Below are positions 39,995 through 48,738 of a stretch of DNA of 57,329 bases, piece by piece. The stretch is from contig JAJRXC010000090.1 in assembly GCA_024276495.1 (NCBI GenBank), positions 1 through 57,329 on the forward strand. Direction: 5' to 3'. Every line of letters begins with the position of its first letter. Positions within the stretch are counted from its first letter, which is position 1. A program made the position numbers and the translations under genes. Source of the stretch: Actinomycetes bacterium. GTDB taxonomy: Bacteria > Actinomycetota > Acidimicrobiia > Acidimicrobiales > Aldehydirespiratoraceae. The notes under the pieces are model-generated. The model was not told the origin of the DNA. It did no database searches and worked only from the letters and a program-made list of their open reading frames with translations.

Positions 39995-41407
39995 GTGCGG
40001 TCACGATGGGAACGCCTCGGTCTCCGGGCCCGCGTCTCGTTGGTCTTCGCCCTCGGTGGCCTGCTCTTGTCGGTGACCCTCGCGCTCGTCACGCTCGGGT
40101 TCACCCGCCAGAGCCTCCTCGACCAGCGTGAAGACGCCGCGTTCGCGTCGTTCAACGGCAACGGGCGCAGTGTGCAGACCCAGCTCACCGAGGAGGCCGA
40201 CGAAGCGGCGATCGTCGCGATCGTCGAATCGCTCAGCACCTCACGCGGCGAGTTCCCGCTGCTTCGGGTCGACGACCTCTGGTTCGCGCGGAACAACACC
40301 CGGTTCAGTGTCGAGAAGCTTCCCCCCGACCTGGTGATGCTGGTGGAGGAGGGCAACGCGGCCACGATCCGAACCACCATCGACGGGGTCCCCGCGATCA
40401 TCAGTGGCATCCTCTTGTCGAACAGCACCCGTGACGCCGCCTACTTCGAGGCGCTTCTCCTCGACGATGTCGAGAACACCCTCTCGGCCATCAGCTTCGT
40501 CGTTCTCGGGGCCGGCGTGGCCACCACACTGCTGGCCGCGGCGCTCGGGTCATGGGCGGCGCGACGGGCCCTGTCGCCGCTCGGCGACGTCCGCCGTGCC
40601 GCGGAGTCGCTCGCCGCCGGCGAGCTCGACACGAGGCTCGAACCCCCCGCGGATGCCGATCTGGCCTCCCTGAGCGCCTCGTTCAACGGCATGGCCCGCT
40701 CGCTCGAGGACCGGATCGAACGCGATGCCCGCTTCGCGAGCGAGGTCAGCCACGAGTTGCGCTCCCCCCTGATGACGCTCAACGCTGCGGTCGAGGTGCT
40801 CAACAACAATCGTGAGGCGATGCCCGAACGCAGCCAGACCGCGCTCGGATTGCTCAACGACGACATCAGCCGGTTCACCCAGCTGGTGGAGGACCTGTTG
40901 GAGATCAGCCGTTTCGACGTCGGCACGGCGTCGCTGCAGACCCAGCCGCTTGGCGTCGTCGAGTTCGTCCGCCAGGCGGTGCACCACTCCACCCGACCCG
41001 ACGCGGCCGTGCTTTCGACGCCCGAGGTCGACGAGCTGGTGATCTCGGCGGACAAGCGCCGCCTCGCCCAGGTGATCGCCAACCTGATCGACAACGCCGA
41101 CAAGTACGGCGACGGCGCGATCGAGGTGCAGATCTCGTTGGGCGACGACACCGTCGTCATCGCGGTCGAAGACGAGGGGCCGGGCATCCCGGAGGCCGAA
41201 CGGGAGGTGATCTTCGATCGCTTCAGTCGTGGTTCGGCCGGTGGGCGACGGGGGTACGACACCGGGAGCGGGCTCGGGCTGTCGCTGGTCGCGGAACATG
41301 TCGGTCTCCACGGTGGCAGGGTGTGGGTCGAAAGTCGCGGCGATGACCGGCCCGGTGCCCGGTTCGTCATCGCCTTGCCCGTCGGCGATCCCGAGGAGCA
41401 CGAATGA
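39995..41407 (+). CDS. Sensor histidine kinase (MtrB-like)
   Basis: 470 residues. Two membrane segments (about 14-36 and 164-190) flank an extracytoplasmic sensor region; HAMP follows (R-R-A-L-S-P-L-G-D-V-R-R-A), then the HisKA box with H253 in E-V-S-H-E-L-R-S-P and an HATPase domain (N-L-I-D-N-A-D-K-Y-G, D-E-G-P-G-I-P, G-S-G-L-G-L-S-L). It should phosphorylate the regulator encoded six bases upstream. The stop overlaps the lipoprotein start (ATGA). Confidence 0.94.
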   Translation: MRSRWERLGLRARVSLVFALGGLLLSVTLALVTLGFTRQSLLDQREDAAFASFNGNGRSVQTQLTEEADEAAIVAIVESLSTSRGEFPLLRVDDLWFARNNTRFSVEKLPPDLVMLVEEGNAATIRTTIDGVPAIISGILLSNSTRDAAYFEALLLDDVENTLSAISFVVLGAGVATTLLAAALGSWAARRALSPLGDVRRAAESLAAGELDTRLEPPADADLASLSASFNGMARSLEDRIERDARFASEVSHELRSPLMTLNAAVEVLNNNREAMPERSQTALGLLNDDISRFTQLVEDLLEISRFDVGTASLQTQPLGVVEFVRQAVHHSTRPDAAVLSTPEVDELVISADKRRLAQVIANLIDNADKYGDGAIEVQISLGDDTVVIAVEDEGPGIPEAEREVIFDRFSRGSAGGRRGYDTGSGLGLSLVAEHVGLHGGRVWVESRGDDRPGARFVIALPVGDPEEHE

Positions 41408-42093
41408 GATCCATCGCGTTCGCGACCGCCCTGTTGCTCTTCGCGGCCGGCTGCTCCCTGCCCACCGACGGGCAGGCGGCCGTCATCGATCAGGACCGCC
41501 TCGACGAGTCACTCCAGCGGGTGACCACGACGAGCACTACGTCGCTTCCCGTCGCGATTCGCCCGGTCGCGTACTACCTGCTGCGGGAGGCGACGGGCGA
41601 GACACCGCAGCGCAAGGTCAAGCAGGTCGTGGTCGACATCCCCGACACCGACGACTTGTTCGAGCTTCTCCAGCCGATGTTCGAAGACGACTTCAAGGAC
41701 ACGGCCACCGTCGACGAGCCCGAGGAGCTCATCAATCAGGTGACCGAATACCTGCTCGTGGCCGTGCTGCGACCTCCCGGGAGCCCGACCGCCACCGTCT
41801 TTCTCGAATCGCGCGGAGAGCCGCCGGACAACCCGGTGCTGAAGGACGTCGCCGCCCAACTGGTCTGGACGCTCACGGGCTTCTCCGCGGTCGACAACAT
41901 CTTGATCAACATCGACGGGTCGCTGGTGGCGCTGCCGACCACCGACGACGACACGAGCACGACCGAGGCCGTCGATCGGACCCGCTACGAGTCGTACGAC
42001 CCGGAGATCGTGGAGGCGCCCCCGTCGACGACGACGACGAGCACCACCACGACGACCACCACCACCGTGCCGCCCGCCCCCTCCGACGGATAG
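41404..42093 (+). CDS. GerMN-domain lipoprotein, short LpqB-like
   Basis: 229 residues. The signal peptide ends in a lipobox (L-F-A-A-G-C), so Cys17 should be lipidated. A GerMN-like region follows (about residues 70-180), then a Thr/Ser-rich tail ending in P-P-A-P-S-D-G. Mycobacterial LpqB, the modulator of MtrB, is more than twice this length because of a beta-propeller; here that part is missing. Translational coupling to the kinase supports a role in signal control. The Thr tail explains the ACC/ACG repeat near 42022-42066. Confidence 0.82.
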   Translation: MRSIAFATALLLFAAGCSLPTDGQAAVIDQDRLDESLQRVTTTSTTSLPVAIRPVAYYLLREATGETPQRKVKQVVVDIPDTDDLFELLQPMFEDDFKDTATVDEPEELINQVTEYLLVAVLRPPGSPTATVFLESRGEPPDNPVLKDVAAQLVWTLTGFSAVDNILINIDGSLVALPTTDDDTSTTEAVDRTRYESYDPEIVEAPPSTTTTSTTTTTTTTVPPAPSDG

Positions 42094-42126
42094 ATCCGCC
42101 GATGTCGCACCAGCGAACGACGGGGC

Positions 42127-43155
42127 TCAGCTGAAGAACGTTCGCATCGCCGCGAGCAGGTCCGGGTGGGTGTACTTGATCTGCACGACGCACTCGGCCA
42201 GCCGCACCCTCACGACCTCTCCGCTGCGTAGGGCGACCATCGTTCCGAAGTCGCGGTCGTGGGCGGCTTCCATCGCCGCCACCCCGTACCAGGTCGACAG
42301 CACCCGATCGAACGCGGTGGGTGTGCCCCCTCGCTGAACGTGACCGAGCACGGTCACCCGGGTCTCGTAGCCGGTGCGCGCCTCGATCTCGTGGGCGACG
42401 ACGTTGCCGATTCCGCCGAGGCGCTGGTGGCCGTACTCGTCGACTCCCGGCTCGGGGATGTCGAGCGTTCCCTCCGCGGGCCGGGCGCCTTCGGCCACCA
42501 CCACGATCGAGGCGAACCGTCCCCTCGCGTGGCGGCGGGTCAGCGACCGGCACACCGCGTCGATGTCGAAGGGCTCCTCGGGAACGAGCGTCACCGTGGC
42601 CCCGCCGGCGATCCCGGCCCAGGTCGCGATGTGGCCGACGTGGCGTCCCATCACTTCGACGACCATCACCCGATTGTGGGATTCCGCGGTGGTGTGCAGA
42701 CGGTCGATGGCGTCGGTCGCGATCTGCACGGCCGTGTCGAAACCGAAGGTCATCTCGGTGCCGCCGATGTCGTTGTCGATCGTCTTGGGCACGCCGACGA
42801 CGGGCACACCGTCGGCGTGGAGGCGATCTGCCGCCGACAGGGTTCCCTCGCCGCCGATGACGATCAGGGCCTCGATCTCCCGCCGGTCCATCGTCGCCTT
42901 CACCCGATCGACGCCGTCGATGAACATGTACGGCTGGACGCGGGTGGTACCCACGATCGTGCCACCGCGGGGAAGCAGACCTCGGCAGGCTTCGACGTCG
43001 AGCGGCATCCAGCGGTCCTCGATCAGGCCCTGGTAGCCGTCGAGGAAGCCGATGACCTCGTCGCCGTACTCCCGCTCGGCTTTGCGTACGACTCCCCGGA
43101 TCACCGCGTTGAGGCCGGGGCAGTCTCCACCACCGGTCAACAGTCCGACTCGCAT
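42127..43155 (-). CDS. pfkA: 6-phosphofructokinase
   Basis: 342 residues of the PFK-A fold: G-G-G-D-C-P-G-L-N at the nucleotide site, P-K-T-I-D-N-D catalytic loop, and G-H-V-Q-R-G-G at the C-terminal end. Residue 104 is Gly (G-G-E-G-T) and 124 is Lys in E. coli numbering. Gly104 argues for ATP rather than pyrophosphate; Gly104 with Lys124 is the group III combination common in actinobacteria. I chose the ATG at 43155, with GAGGAG six bases upstream; the ATG at 43161 abuts that site. Confidence 0.94.
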   Translation of the reverse strand: MRVGLLTGGGDCPGLNAVIRGVVRKAEREYGDEVIGFLDGYQGLIEDRWMPLDVEACRGLLPRGGTIVGTTRVQPYMFIDGVDRVKATMDRREIEALIVIGGEGTLSAADRLHADGVPVVGVPKTIDNDIGGTEMTFGFDTAVQIATDAIDRLHTTAESHNRVMVVEVMGRHVGHIATWAGIAGGATVTLVPEEPFDIDAVCRSLTRRHARGRFASIVVVAEGARPAEGTLDIPEPGVDEYGHQRLGGIGNVVAHEIEARTGYETRVTVLGHVQRGGTPTAFDRVLSTWYGVAAMEAAHDRDFGTMVALRSGEVVRVRLAECVVQIKYTHPDLLAAMRTFFS

Positions 43156-43228
43156 CGCCATCTCCTCGTGAACGTCGCGGAGTCCGAACCTTAATGGGGC
43201 GGCCACCGTGCGGCCGCGGCCACCGGAG

Positions 43229-43234
43229 TAGTGT
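43229..43234 (+). promoter_or_regulatory. Leaderless-type -10 element of glpK
   Basis: TAGTGT ends eight bases before the ATG at 43243. It helps decide for that start rather than the in-frame GTG at 43231. Confidence 0.4.
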
Positions 43235-43242
43235 CGCCCGCC

Positions 43243-44727
43243 ATGGGAGTTGTCATCGCCATCGACGCGGGCACGACCGGTGTCCGCTCCTTCGCCATCG
43301 ACGAGCGGGGGAAGCCCCTCGGCTTCACCTATCGGGAGTTCACCCAGCACTTTCCCCGACCCGGATGGGTGGAACACGACGCCGACGAGATCTGGGATGC
43401 CGTGGTCGCCACGCTCGCCGAGCTCGTGGAGTCGCTCGATCAGCCGGTCGCGGCCATCGGGATCACCGATCAGCGCGAGACGGTGGTGCTGTGGGACAAG
43501 GCGACGGGCCGACCCCGTCACAACGCGATCGTGTGGCAGGACCGCCGCACGGCGGCCCGTTGCGAACAGCTCCAGGCCGACGGTCACCTCCTCCTCGTCC
43601 GCCGTACGACCGGTCTCGTCCTCGATCCGTACTTCTCGGGAACGAAGGTCGAGTGGCTGCTCGACGAAGGCGGGGTGGAGGTCGACGAGAACCTGCTGTT
43701 CGGCACCATCGACTCGTGGCTGGTGTGGAAGCTCACCGGCGGGGTCCACATCACCGACACGACGAACGCGAGCCGCACGCTCCTCTACGACATCCGCCAC
43801 GGCGAGTGGTCCGCGGACCTGTGCGGACTCCTCGGGGTGCCGATGCACATCCTTCCGGAGGTCCGGCCCTCGTCCGGTCGGTTCGGGGTGACCACCGCGG
43901 AGATCCCGACCGGGGCCGGCGTCCCGATCAGCGGCATCGCCGGCGACCAGCAGGCGGCGCTGTTCGGTCAGGCCTGCTTCGCTCCCGGTCAGGCCAAGAA
44001 CACCTACGGCACCGGCTCGTTCGTGCTGATGAACGTCGGCACGACGTGTCCCGAACCGGTCGACGGGCTCCTGACCACCGTGGCCTGGACGCTCGACGGC
44101 CCCCGCGGCCCCGAGACGACCTACGCCTACGAGGGCGCGATCTTCGTCACCGGCGCCGCGATCCAGTGGCTGCGCGACGGCCTCGGCATCATCGACGACG
44201 CGGCGGAGACCGGCCCGCTCGCCGCGTCGGTCGACGACACCGGCGGGGTCGTCTTCGTGCCGGCGCTGGCCGGGCTCGGTTCGCCTCATTGGGACCCCCG
44301 CGCCCGTGGCATGATCATCGGCCTCACGCGGGGTACCGGTCGGGCCGAGATCGTCCGGGCCACCGTCGAGGCGATGGCCTTTCAGACCCGCGATGTCGTC
44401 GACGCGATGGCCGCCGCGAGCGGCACCGGCGTCACCGACCTCCGCGTCGACGGCGGCGCCTCGGTCATGGACGTCCTCCTCCAGTTCCAGGCGGACCAGC
44501 TCGGTGTGCCCGTCATTCGCGCCGCGGTTCCCGAGACGACCGCCCTCGGCGCGGCGTACCTCGCTGGCATCGCGGAGGGGGTCTGGGACGGGATCGACGA
44601 CGTCGCCGCCAACTGGGCCGCCGATCGCACCTTCTCCCCTGCGCCGGATCGTGACGCAGCCGACTCGGCGCATGCCCTCTGGCGACGGGCGGTCGAACGT
44701 TCACTCGGTTGGGAGCTCGACGACTGA
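43243..44727 (+). CDS. glpK: Glycerol kinase
   Basis: 494 residues of the FGGY kinase family. Substrate-site motifs match GlpK: I-T-D-Q-R-E-T, V-W-Q-D-R-R-T-A, L-D-P-Y-F-S-G-T-K-V, I-A-G-D-Q-Q-A-A and G-T-G-S-F-V-L-M-N-V-G. It phosphorylates glycerol to glycerol-3-phosphate. It stands alone, divergent from pfkA, so glycerol entry and glycolysis may share a control region. An in-frame GTG at 43231 is the alternative start. Confidence 0.95.
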   Translation: MGVVIAIDAGTTGVRSFAIDERGKPLGFTYREFTQHFPRPGWVEHDADEIWDAVVATLAELVESLDQPVAAIGITDQRETVVLWDKATGRPRHNAIVWQDRRTAARCEQLQADGHLLLVRRTTGLVLDPYFSGTKVEWLLDEGGVEVDENLLFGTIDSWLVWKLTGGVHITDTTNASRTLLYDIRHGEWSADLCGLLGVPMHILPEVRPSSGRFGVTTAEIPTGAGVPISGIAGDQQAALFGQACFAPGQAKNTYGTGSFVLMNVGTTCPEPVDGLLTTVAWTLDGPRGPETTYAYEGAIFVTGAAIQWLRDGLGIIDDAAETGPLAASVDDTGGVVFVPALAGLGSPHWDPRARGMIIGLTRGTGRAEIVRATVEAMAFQTRDVVDAMAAASGTGVTDLRVDGGASVMDVLLQFQADQLGVPVIRAAVPETTALGAAYLAGIAEGVWDGIDDVAANWAADRTFSPAPDRDAADSAHALWRRAVERSLGWELDD

Positions 44728-44741
44728 GCGAACGTCGGGGC

Positions 44742-45920
44742 TCAACCCAGCTTGGTCAGGGCCCGACCGAGATTCCTGGTGGCCTGATTGATCCGCTGCT
44801 CGTTCTCGATGAGGGCGAATCGCACGTAGCCCTCGCCGCCGGGGCCGAAACCGACGCCGGGCGACAGCGCGACGTTGGCCTCCTTGACGATCATCGAGGC
44901 GAACTCGACGCTGCCCATCTCGAGATAGGGCTCGGGAATCGGTGCCCAGGTGAACATCGTTCCCTTGGGCGGGTCGACGTGCCAGCCGATGCGGGCGAGG
45001 CCGTCGCACAACGAGTTGCGCCGACGTTCGTAGATCTCACGTGCCTGATCGGGATACTCGGGAGCTTCGTTCATGGTGACCGTCGCCGCGATCTGCACGG
45101 GTTGGAAGGTGCCGTAGTCGAGATAGCTCTTGAGCTTCGCGAGCGCGGCGATCACATCGGGGTTGCCGACCATGAACGCCACCCGCCAACCGGCCATCGA
45201 GTAGCTCTTCGTCATCGAGTAGAGCTCGACGGCCACATCCAACGCCCCTTCGACCTCGAGGATCGACGGTGGCATGTAGCCGTCGAATCCGAGGTCGGCG
45301 TAGGCGAAGTCGTGAACGATCACGATCTCCTTCTCTCGGGCGAAGTCGACGACGCGACGCATGAAGTCGAGATCGACACAGGTGGTCGTCGGATTGTGGG
45401 GGAACGACAACACGATGGCCCGCGGCCGCGGCCACGAGTACTCGAATCGTTCCCGCAACGTGTCGAAGAAGTCGTCCTGGTTGGAGGTGAGCGGCATCTC
45501 CCGCACGTCGGCACCGGCGAAGAGCGGCGCGAAGAGATGGATCGGGTACGACGGCACGGGGACCAGCACCGAATCGCCGGGCTGCAGGAGGACCCACATC
45601 AGATGACTGAACCCCTCCTTGGCGCCGATCGTGTTGATCACCTGGGTCTCCGGGTCGAGGGTGACGCCGAACCGACGGTGATAGAGGGTGGCGGCGGCCT
45701 CACGGAGCTTGGGGATGCCTCGACTCGCGGAGTAGCGGTGGTTTCGGGCGTTCTGGGCGGCCTCGACCAGCTTGGCCACGGCGATGTCGGGTGACGGGAG
45801 GTCGGGGTTGCCGAACCCCAGATCGATGACGTCTTCTCCGGCCCGGCGAGCCTGCACCTTCAACGTGTCGATGATCGTGAAGACGTAGGGCGGCAGGCCG
45901 GTGATGCGACGGAACTCCAT
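44742..45920 (-). CDS. Class I/II aminotransferase (AlaC-like)
   Basis: 392 residues. PLP lysine in M-T-K-S-Y-S-M-A-G-W-R (about 234), S-F-P-H-N-P-T-T-T cofactor loop, and N-terminal F-R-R-I-T-G-L-P-P-Y-V-F. The closest remembered match is the AlaC glutamate-pyruvate aminotransferase group, which shares the S-M-T-K-S-Y-S-M-A-G-W stretch; LL-diaminopimelate aminotransferases are related. Donor and acceptor are inferred. TAGCCT lies seven bases before the ATG, so it may be leaderless. Confidence 0.9.
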   Translation of the reverse strand: MEFRRITGLPPYVFTIIDTLKVQARRAGEDVIDLGFGNPDLPSPDIAVAKLVEAAQNARNHRYSASRGIPKLREAAATLYHRRFGVTLDPETQVINTIGAKEGFSHLMWVLLQPGDSVLVPVPSYPIHLFAPLFAGADVREMPLTSNQDDFFDTLRERFEYSWPRPRAIVLSFPHNPTTTCVDLDFMRRVVDFAREKEIVIVHDFAYADLGFDGYMPPSILEVEGALDVAVELYSMTKSYSMAGWRVAFMVGNPDVIAALAKLKSYLDYGTFQPVQIAATVTMNEAPEYPDQAREIYERRRNSLCDGLARIGWHVDPPKGTMFTWAPIPEPYLEMGSVEFASMIVKEANVALSPGVGFGPGGEGYVRFALIENEQRINQATRNLGRALTKLG

Positions 45921-45927
45921 TCGAGTC

Positions 45928-45933
45928 AGGCTA
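45928..45933 (-). promoter_or_regulatory. Leaderless-type -10 element of the aminotransferase gene
   Basis: TAGCCT on the minus strand ends seven bases before the ATG at 45920. Confidence 0.4.
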
Positions 45934-45950
45934 GCCAGGGTCGGTTGCGC

Positions 45951-47945
45951 CTAGACGAGAGTTCCGACGTCGACCATGGCGGCCGTGTCGTCTCCGGCCC
46001 GCTCGATCCACTCGACGATGCCGAGTCCGTCACCGATCACCAGGATCTGGACGTCGTCGGGTAGCACGACGAGACGGTCCAACATGGCCGCGGGTGACGC
46101 GCCCATCACGACCACGACGGGAATCGGCCCGCCGATCCCTCGGGGGACACGATCGGCCAGTGCCGCCGCTTCATCGGCACTGGCCCGACCGTCGAGACGT
46201 CGAGTGGCGAGATCGACCAGCACCTGGGCGCTCTCGCGCTGCAGCAGCCGGTCGTCGTGTTCTTCGGCGAGGTTGAGCTCGGTCGCGGCGAGCACGTGGA
46301 GCTGCGTGCGGGCCTCGACGACCTCCACCAGCGCGTCGCGGGTCTCGGCGACGTCTTTCTCGGCGGCGCGGACCGCGGCCCGTTCCTCGTCGAGTCGGTC
46401 CACGCGGGTGCCGTCGCCCAACTCCTCGAGCGCGGCGAGCTCGGCGACGGCTCGTTCCCGGTCGCGAAGCATGCGGACGGCTGCTTCGTCGGCGGCGCCG
46501 AGCACGCCGAGCCAGGATTCGCCGAGGGCGACCAGCGCGGCGTCGCTCGTCAGGTGCTCGTGGCCACCGGCTCCGGCGGCGGTCATGGCCTCGCGAAGGT
46601 GGGCGATGGCCGCTTCGCGGCCGACCCCGATCGAGGCCGCGTCGACGGTGCACGCTTCGAGCGCCTCGCGAACGATCGCGGGGTCGGCCGGTGGGGCGTC
46701 GCCGCCCGACACGTCGTCGAAGAACTCGTCGCCGAGGAGCTCACGGGCATGATCGAGGGCCCGATCGATCGCCGTGAGCACGTCCTGGAGGTCGGTGTCG
46801 CGCTCGAGCCGTGCCATCAGCTGCGCCAGTTCGATCTCGGCGGCCTCGAGCTCGGCCTGAGAGCGTTCGTACTCGTCGAGGGCCTCCTGGGAGACCGACG
46901 CCATGCCGTTGCCCATCCGGAACGCGGCCCAAGTCGGGTATCCGAGCGGGGCCAGGGCGTCGCGCAACGCCGCTTCCGCCTTTTCGAAGGCGGCCCGGCC
47001 GGCCGCCCGGCGTACGCCTCGACCGGCCCGCTGTTCGGCGGCGAGCATCGCTTCGTGGAGCGTTTCGAGTCGATCGGCTTCTTCTTCGGTGATCGGTCGG
47101 GGGACGGCGGCGTCCTCGGCCGCTCGGGCCGCGGCGCGGGCCGCGTCGAGACGGGCGGCCACGGCTTCGGTGCCGCCGCCGGCCGCTTCCATCCGCGACT
47201 CGAGCCCGGTGAGGCGTTGATGAAGAGAGGTCCAGGCCTGGGCGAGCGCGGCTGCTTCGGGGCTCGGGACCGATCCGCGCGAGATCGCGGCCCGGGCGGT
47301 GGCGACGGCGGCGGCCAGCGCGGGCCGGTCGCCGCTGGGCAGCGCGGCGAGAGACATCTCGAGCTCGTCGACCTGTGCCCTCAATTCGATCAGCCGTGCG
47401 GGCACGTCGGCCATCCCGGTCCACGGGTCGGGACGAGAGGCGAGGCGGGCGGCGCGGCCCAGTTCCCCGTCGGCCCGGTCCAGGCGCCGTCCCGCGTCGT
47501 CGTCGACGCGGGCCGAGGCCGAGACGAGGTGGGCGGTCATGCCGGAGCGGACCTTGCCGCTCGCCGCGAGCTCTTCGGCCAGACCGGCGATCCGCTCCTC
47601 GAGCTCGGTGAGCTTCTCCGTCGCCGATTCCAGGCTCTCTCGCGGCGCGACCGGCGCCACGGGGGTGTCGGGCACCGTCGTGACCGGCGGCAGGCTTGCC
47701 GCGTCGACGATCAGCGCGTTGTCGGCGGTCTCGCCCAGCACGTCGATGCCGTCGGCGAGCGACATGGTCTCTCCGTCGATGTCGACGGTGCCGTCCCAGT
47801 CGGGCATCTCGCCGAGCGCGACGTCGTGGACCAGGCCGACCACCGCGACGCGCGCGGCCGGGTCCAGACCCCTCAACCAGGTGATTCTGGGGTGCAGACG
47901 GAAAGTCTCCCCTTCGGGAGTCGGCCGCAGCTCGACGAAACGCAT
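45951..47945 (-). CDS. Large coiled-coil protein with SMC/RecN-like ends but no Walker A motif
   Basis: 664 residues. The first 45 residues look like the start of an SMC/SbcC-type ATPase head (R-F-V-E-L-R-P, F-R-L-H-P-R-I-T-W-L-R-G-L), but where G-x-N-G-x-G-K-S/T should stand it reads R-G-L-D-P-A-A-R-V-A-V-V-G. Residues about 105-560 are Ala/Glu/Arg-rich coiled coil with a break near 350. The C-terminus (P-V-V-V-V-M-G-A-S, V-Q-I-L-V-I-G-D-G-L-G-I-V-E-W-I) resembles a Walker B/D-loop strand. It seems a structural, ATP-independent relative. AGAGG lies four bases before the ATG. Function unknown. Confidence 0.8.
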   Translation of the reverse strand: MRFVELRPTPEGETFRLHPRITWLRGLDPAARVAVVGLVHDVALGEMPDWDGTVDIDGETMSLADGIDVLGETADNALIVDAASLPPVTTVPDTPVAPVAPRESLESATEKLTELEERIAGLAEELAASGKVRSGMTAHLVSASARVDDDAGRRLDRADGELGRAARLASRPDPWTGMADVPARLIELRAQVDELEMSLAALPSGDRPALAAAVATARAAISRGSVPSPEAAALAQAWTSLHQRLTGLESRMEAAGGGTEAVAARLDAARAAARAAEDAAVPRPITEEEADRLETLHEAMLAAEQRAGRGVRRAAGRAAFEKAEAALRDALAPLGYPTWAAFRMGNGMASVSQEALDEYERSQAELEAAEIELAQLMARLERDTDLQDVLTAIDRALDHARELLGDEFFDDVSGGDAPPADPAIVREALEACTVDAASIGVGREAAIAHLREAMTAAGAGGHEHLTSDAALVALGESWLGVLGAADEAAVRMLRDRERAVAELAALEELGDGTRVDRLDEERAAVRAAEKDVAETRDALVEVVEARTQLHVLAATELNLAEEHDDRLLQRESAQVLVDLATRRLDGRASADEAAALADRVPRGIGGPIPVVVVMGASPAAMLDRLVVLPDDVQILVIGDGLGIVEWIERAGDDTAAMVDVGTLV

Positions 47946-47989
47946 CGTGCCTCTATCGGCACGCTGGGTGGGGGTTAAAGCCCGTTCGT

Positions 47990-48256
47990 TCAGGATTCCG
48001 CCGGCGGATCCCCACCCTGTGCGGTCGCTTCGTCGTCGTCGTCGGATCGGGGGGCGGCCTGGGCCGCGAATCCGCCCGCGAACGCCTCGACGACCGAACG
48101 TCCACTGTCGACGACCCGGGAGAAGGCCTCGGGGTCCTCCACCACCCGTTCCGTCGCCTCGACGAGCTTTTTGAGCGACGCGACGACCGCGCCGGCCGCG
48201 TCCCGCAACTCGTCGAACGAGTCCGACGGGGCCGGATCGGCGTCGTGGTCGGTCAC
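47990..48256 (-). CDS. Small acidic protein of unknown function
   Basis: 88 residues, acidic, with an amphipathic helical middle (D-A-A-G-A-V-V-A-S-L-K-K-L-V-E-A-T-E-R-V) and a disordered Asp/Glu-rich end. No motif is recognised. GTG start at 48256 overlaps the START-fold gene stop as GTGA, so the two are made together. The SMC-like gene follows 44 bases later. Confidence 0.7.
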   Translation of the reverse strand: MTDHDADPAPSDSFDELRDAAGAVVASLKKLVEATERVVEDPEAFSRVVDSGRSVVEAFAGGFAAQAAPRSDDDDEATAQGGDPPAES

Positions 48257-48705
48257 TTGCCGCCGGACTCCACGTATCGGGTGAGGTTCTCGAGCGCGGT
48301 GCGCACGATCCGGGCCTCGGCCCGGCGCTTCACGAACCCGGGAAGCGGGACCGACAAGTCGACGGCGAGATGGTAGATGACCTCGGTCGCGTCGGGGTCG
48401 GACGGCACCGGGAGGAACTCGTACTCGCCGTCGAGTCGTCGGGTCACATCGCCGCGTTGGAGACGCCAGGCGATTCGTCGGGGGTTGGCGCCGTAGTAGT
48501 AGCGCAGGGTGTAGGTCGTGCTGCGGCCCATGGCGGCGGCCCGGAACTCGACGTCGACGGCGCGGCCCTCGTCGTCGCGGGACAGGACCCGGGCCATCTT
48601 GATGTCGGTCGCCCACTCGGGATAGCGCTCGAAGTCGATCGCCGCCGCGTAGCACCGCTCGGGGGACGCCATGATCGTCGTGCGCTCTGTCGTCTGGTCG
48701 ACCAT
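48253..48705 (-). CDS. SRPBCC/START-fold protein (polyketide cyclase/COQ10-like)
   Basis: 150 residues. S-P-E-R-C-Y-A-A-A-I-D-F-E-R-Y-P-E-W near the start and the final long helix (R-R-A-E-A-R-I-V-R-T-A-L-E-N-L) are those of the COQ10/cyclase-like lipid-binding fold. Actinobacteria have many such proteins; ligand unknown. It has one of the best ribosome-binding sites here (AAGGAGG five bases before the ATG) and a TAGGGT -10 upstream that overlaps the stop of the preceding gene. Confidence 0.88.
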   Translation of the reverse strand: MVDQTTERTTIMASPERCYAAAIDFERYPEWATDIKMARVLSRDDEGRAVDVEFRAAAMGRSTTYTLRYYYGANPRRIAWRLQRGDVTRRLDGEYEFLPVPSDPDATEVIYHLAVDLSVPLPGFVKRRAEARIVRTALENLTRYVESGGK

Positions 48706-48732
48706 CTGGTCCTCCTTGTCGGCGACAGATGG

Positions 48733-48738
48733 ACCCTA
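48733..48738 (-). promoter_or_regulatory. -10 element upstream of the START-fold gene, overlapping a stop codon
   Basis: TAGGGT on the minus strand; its first three bases (48738-48736) are the TAG stop of the membrane-protein gene. It would give a leader of about 20 bases containing AAGGAGG. Confidence 0.35.

Noticed and set aside
42022-42066. ACC/ACG repeat as a variable tandem repeat
   Set aside because: It only encodes the Thr-rich lipoprotein tail; the units are mixed codons, not an exact repeat.
42127-44673. Minus-strand frame of 848 residues extending pfkA
   Set aside because: The part beyond 43161 is antisense to glpK and has no motif; the PFK start is set by its RBS.
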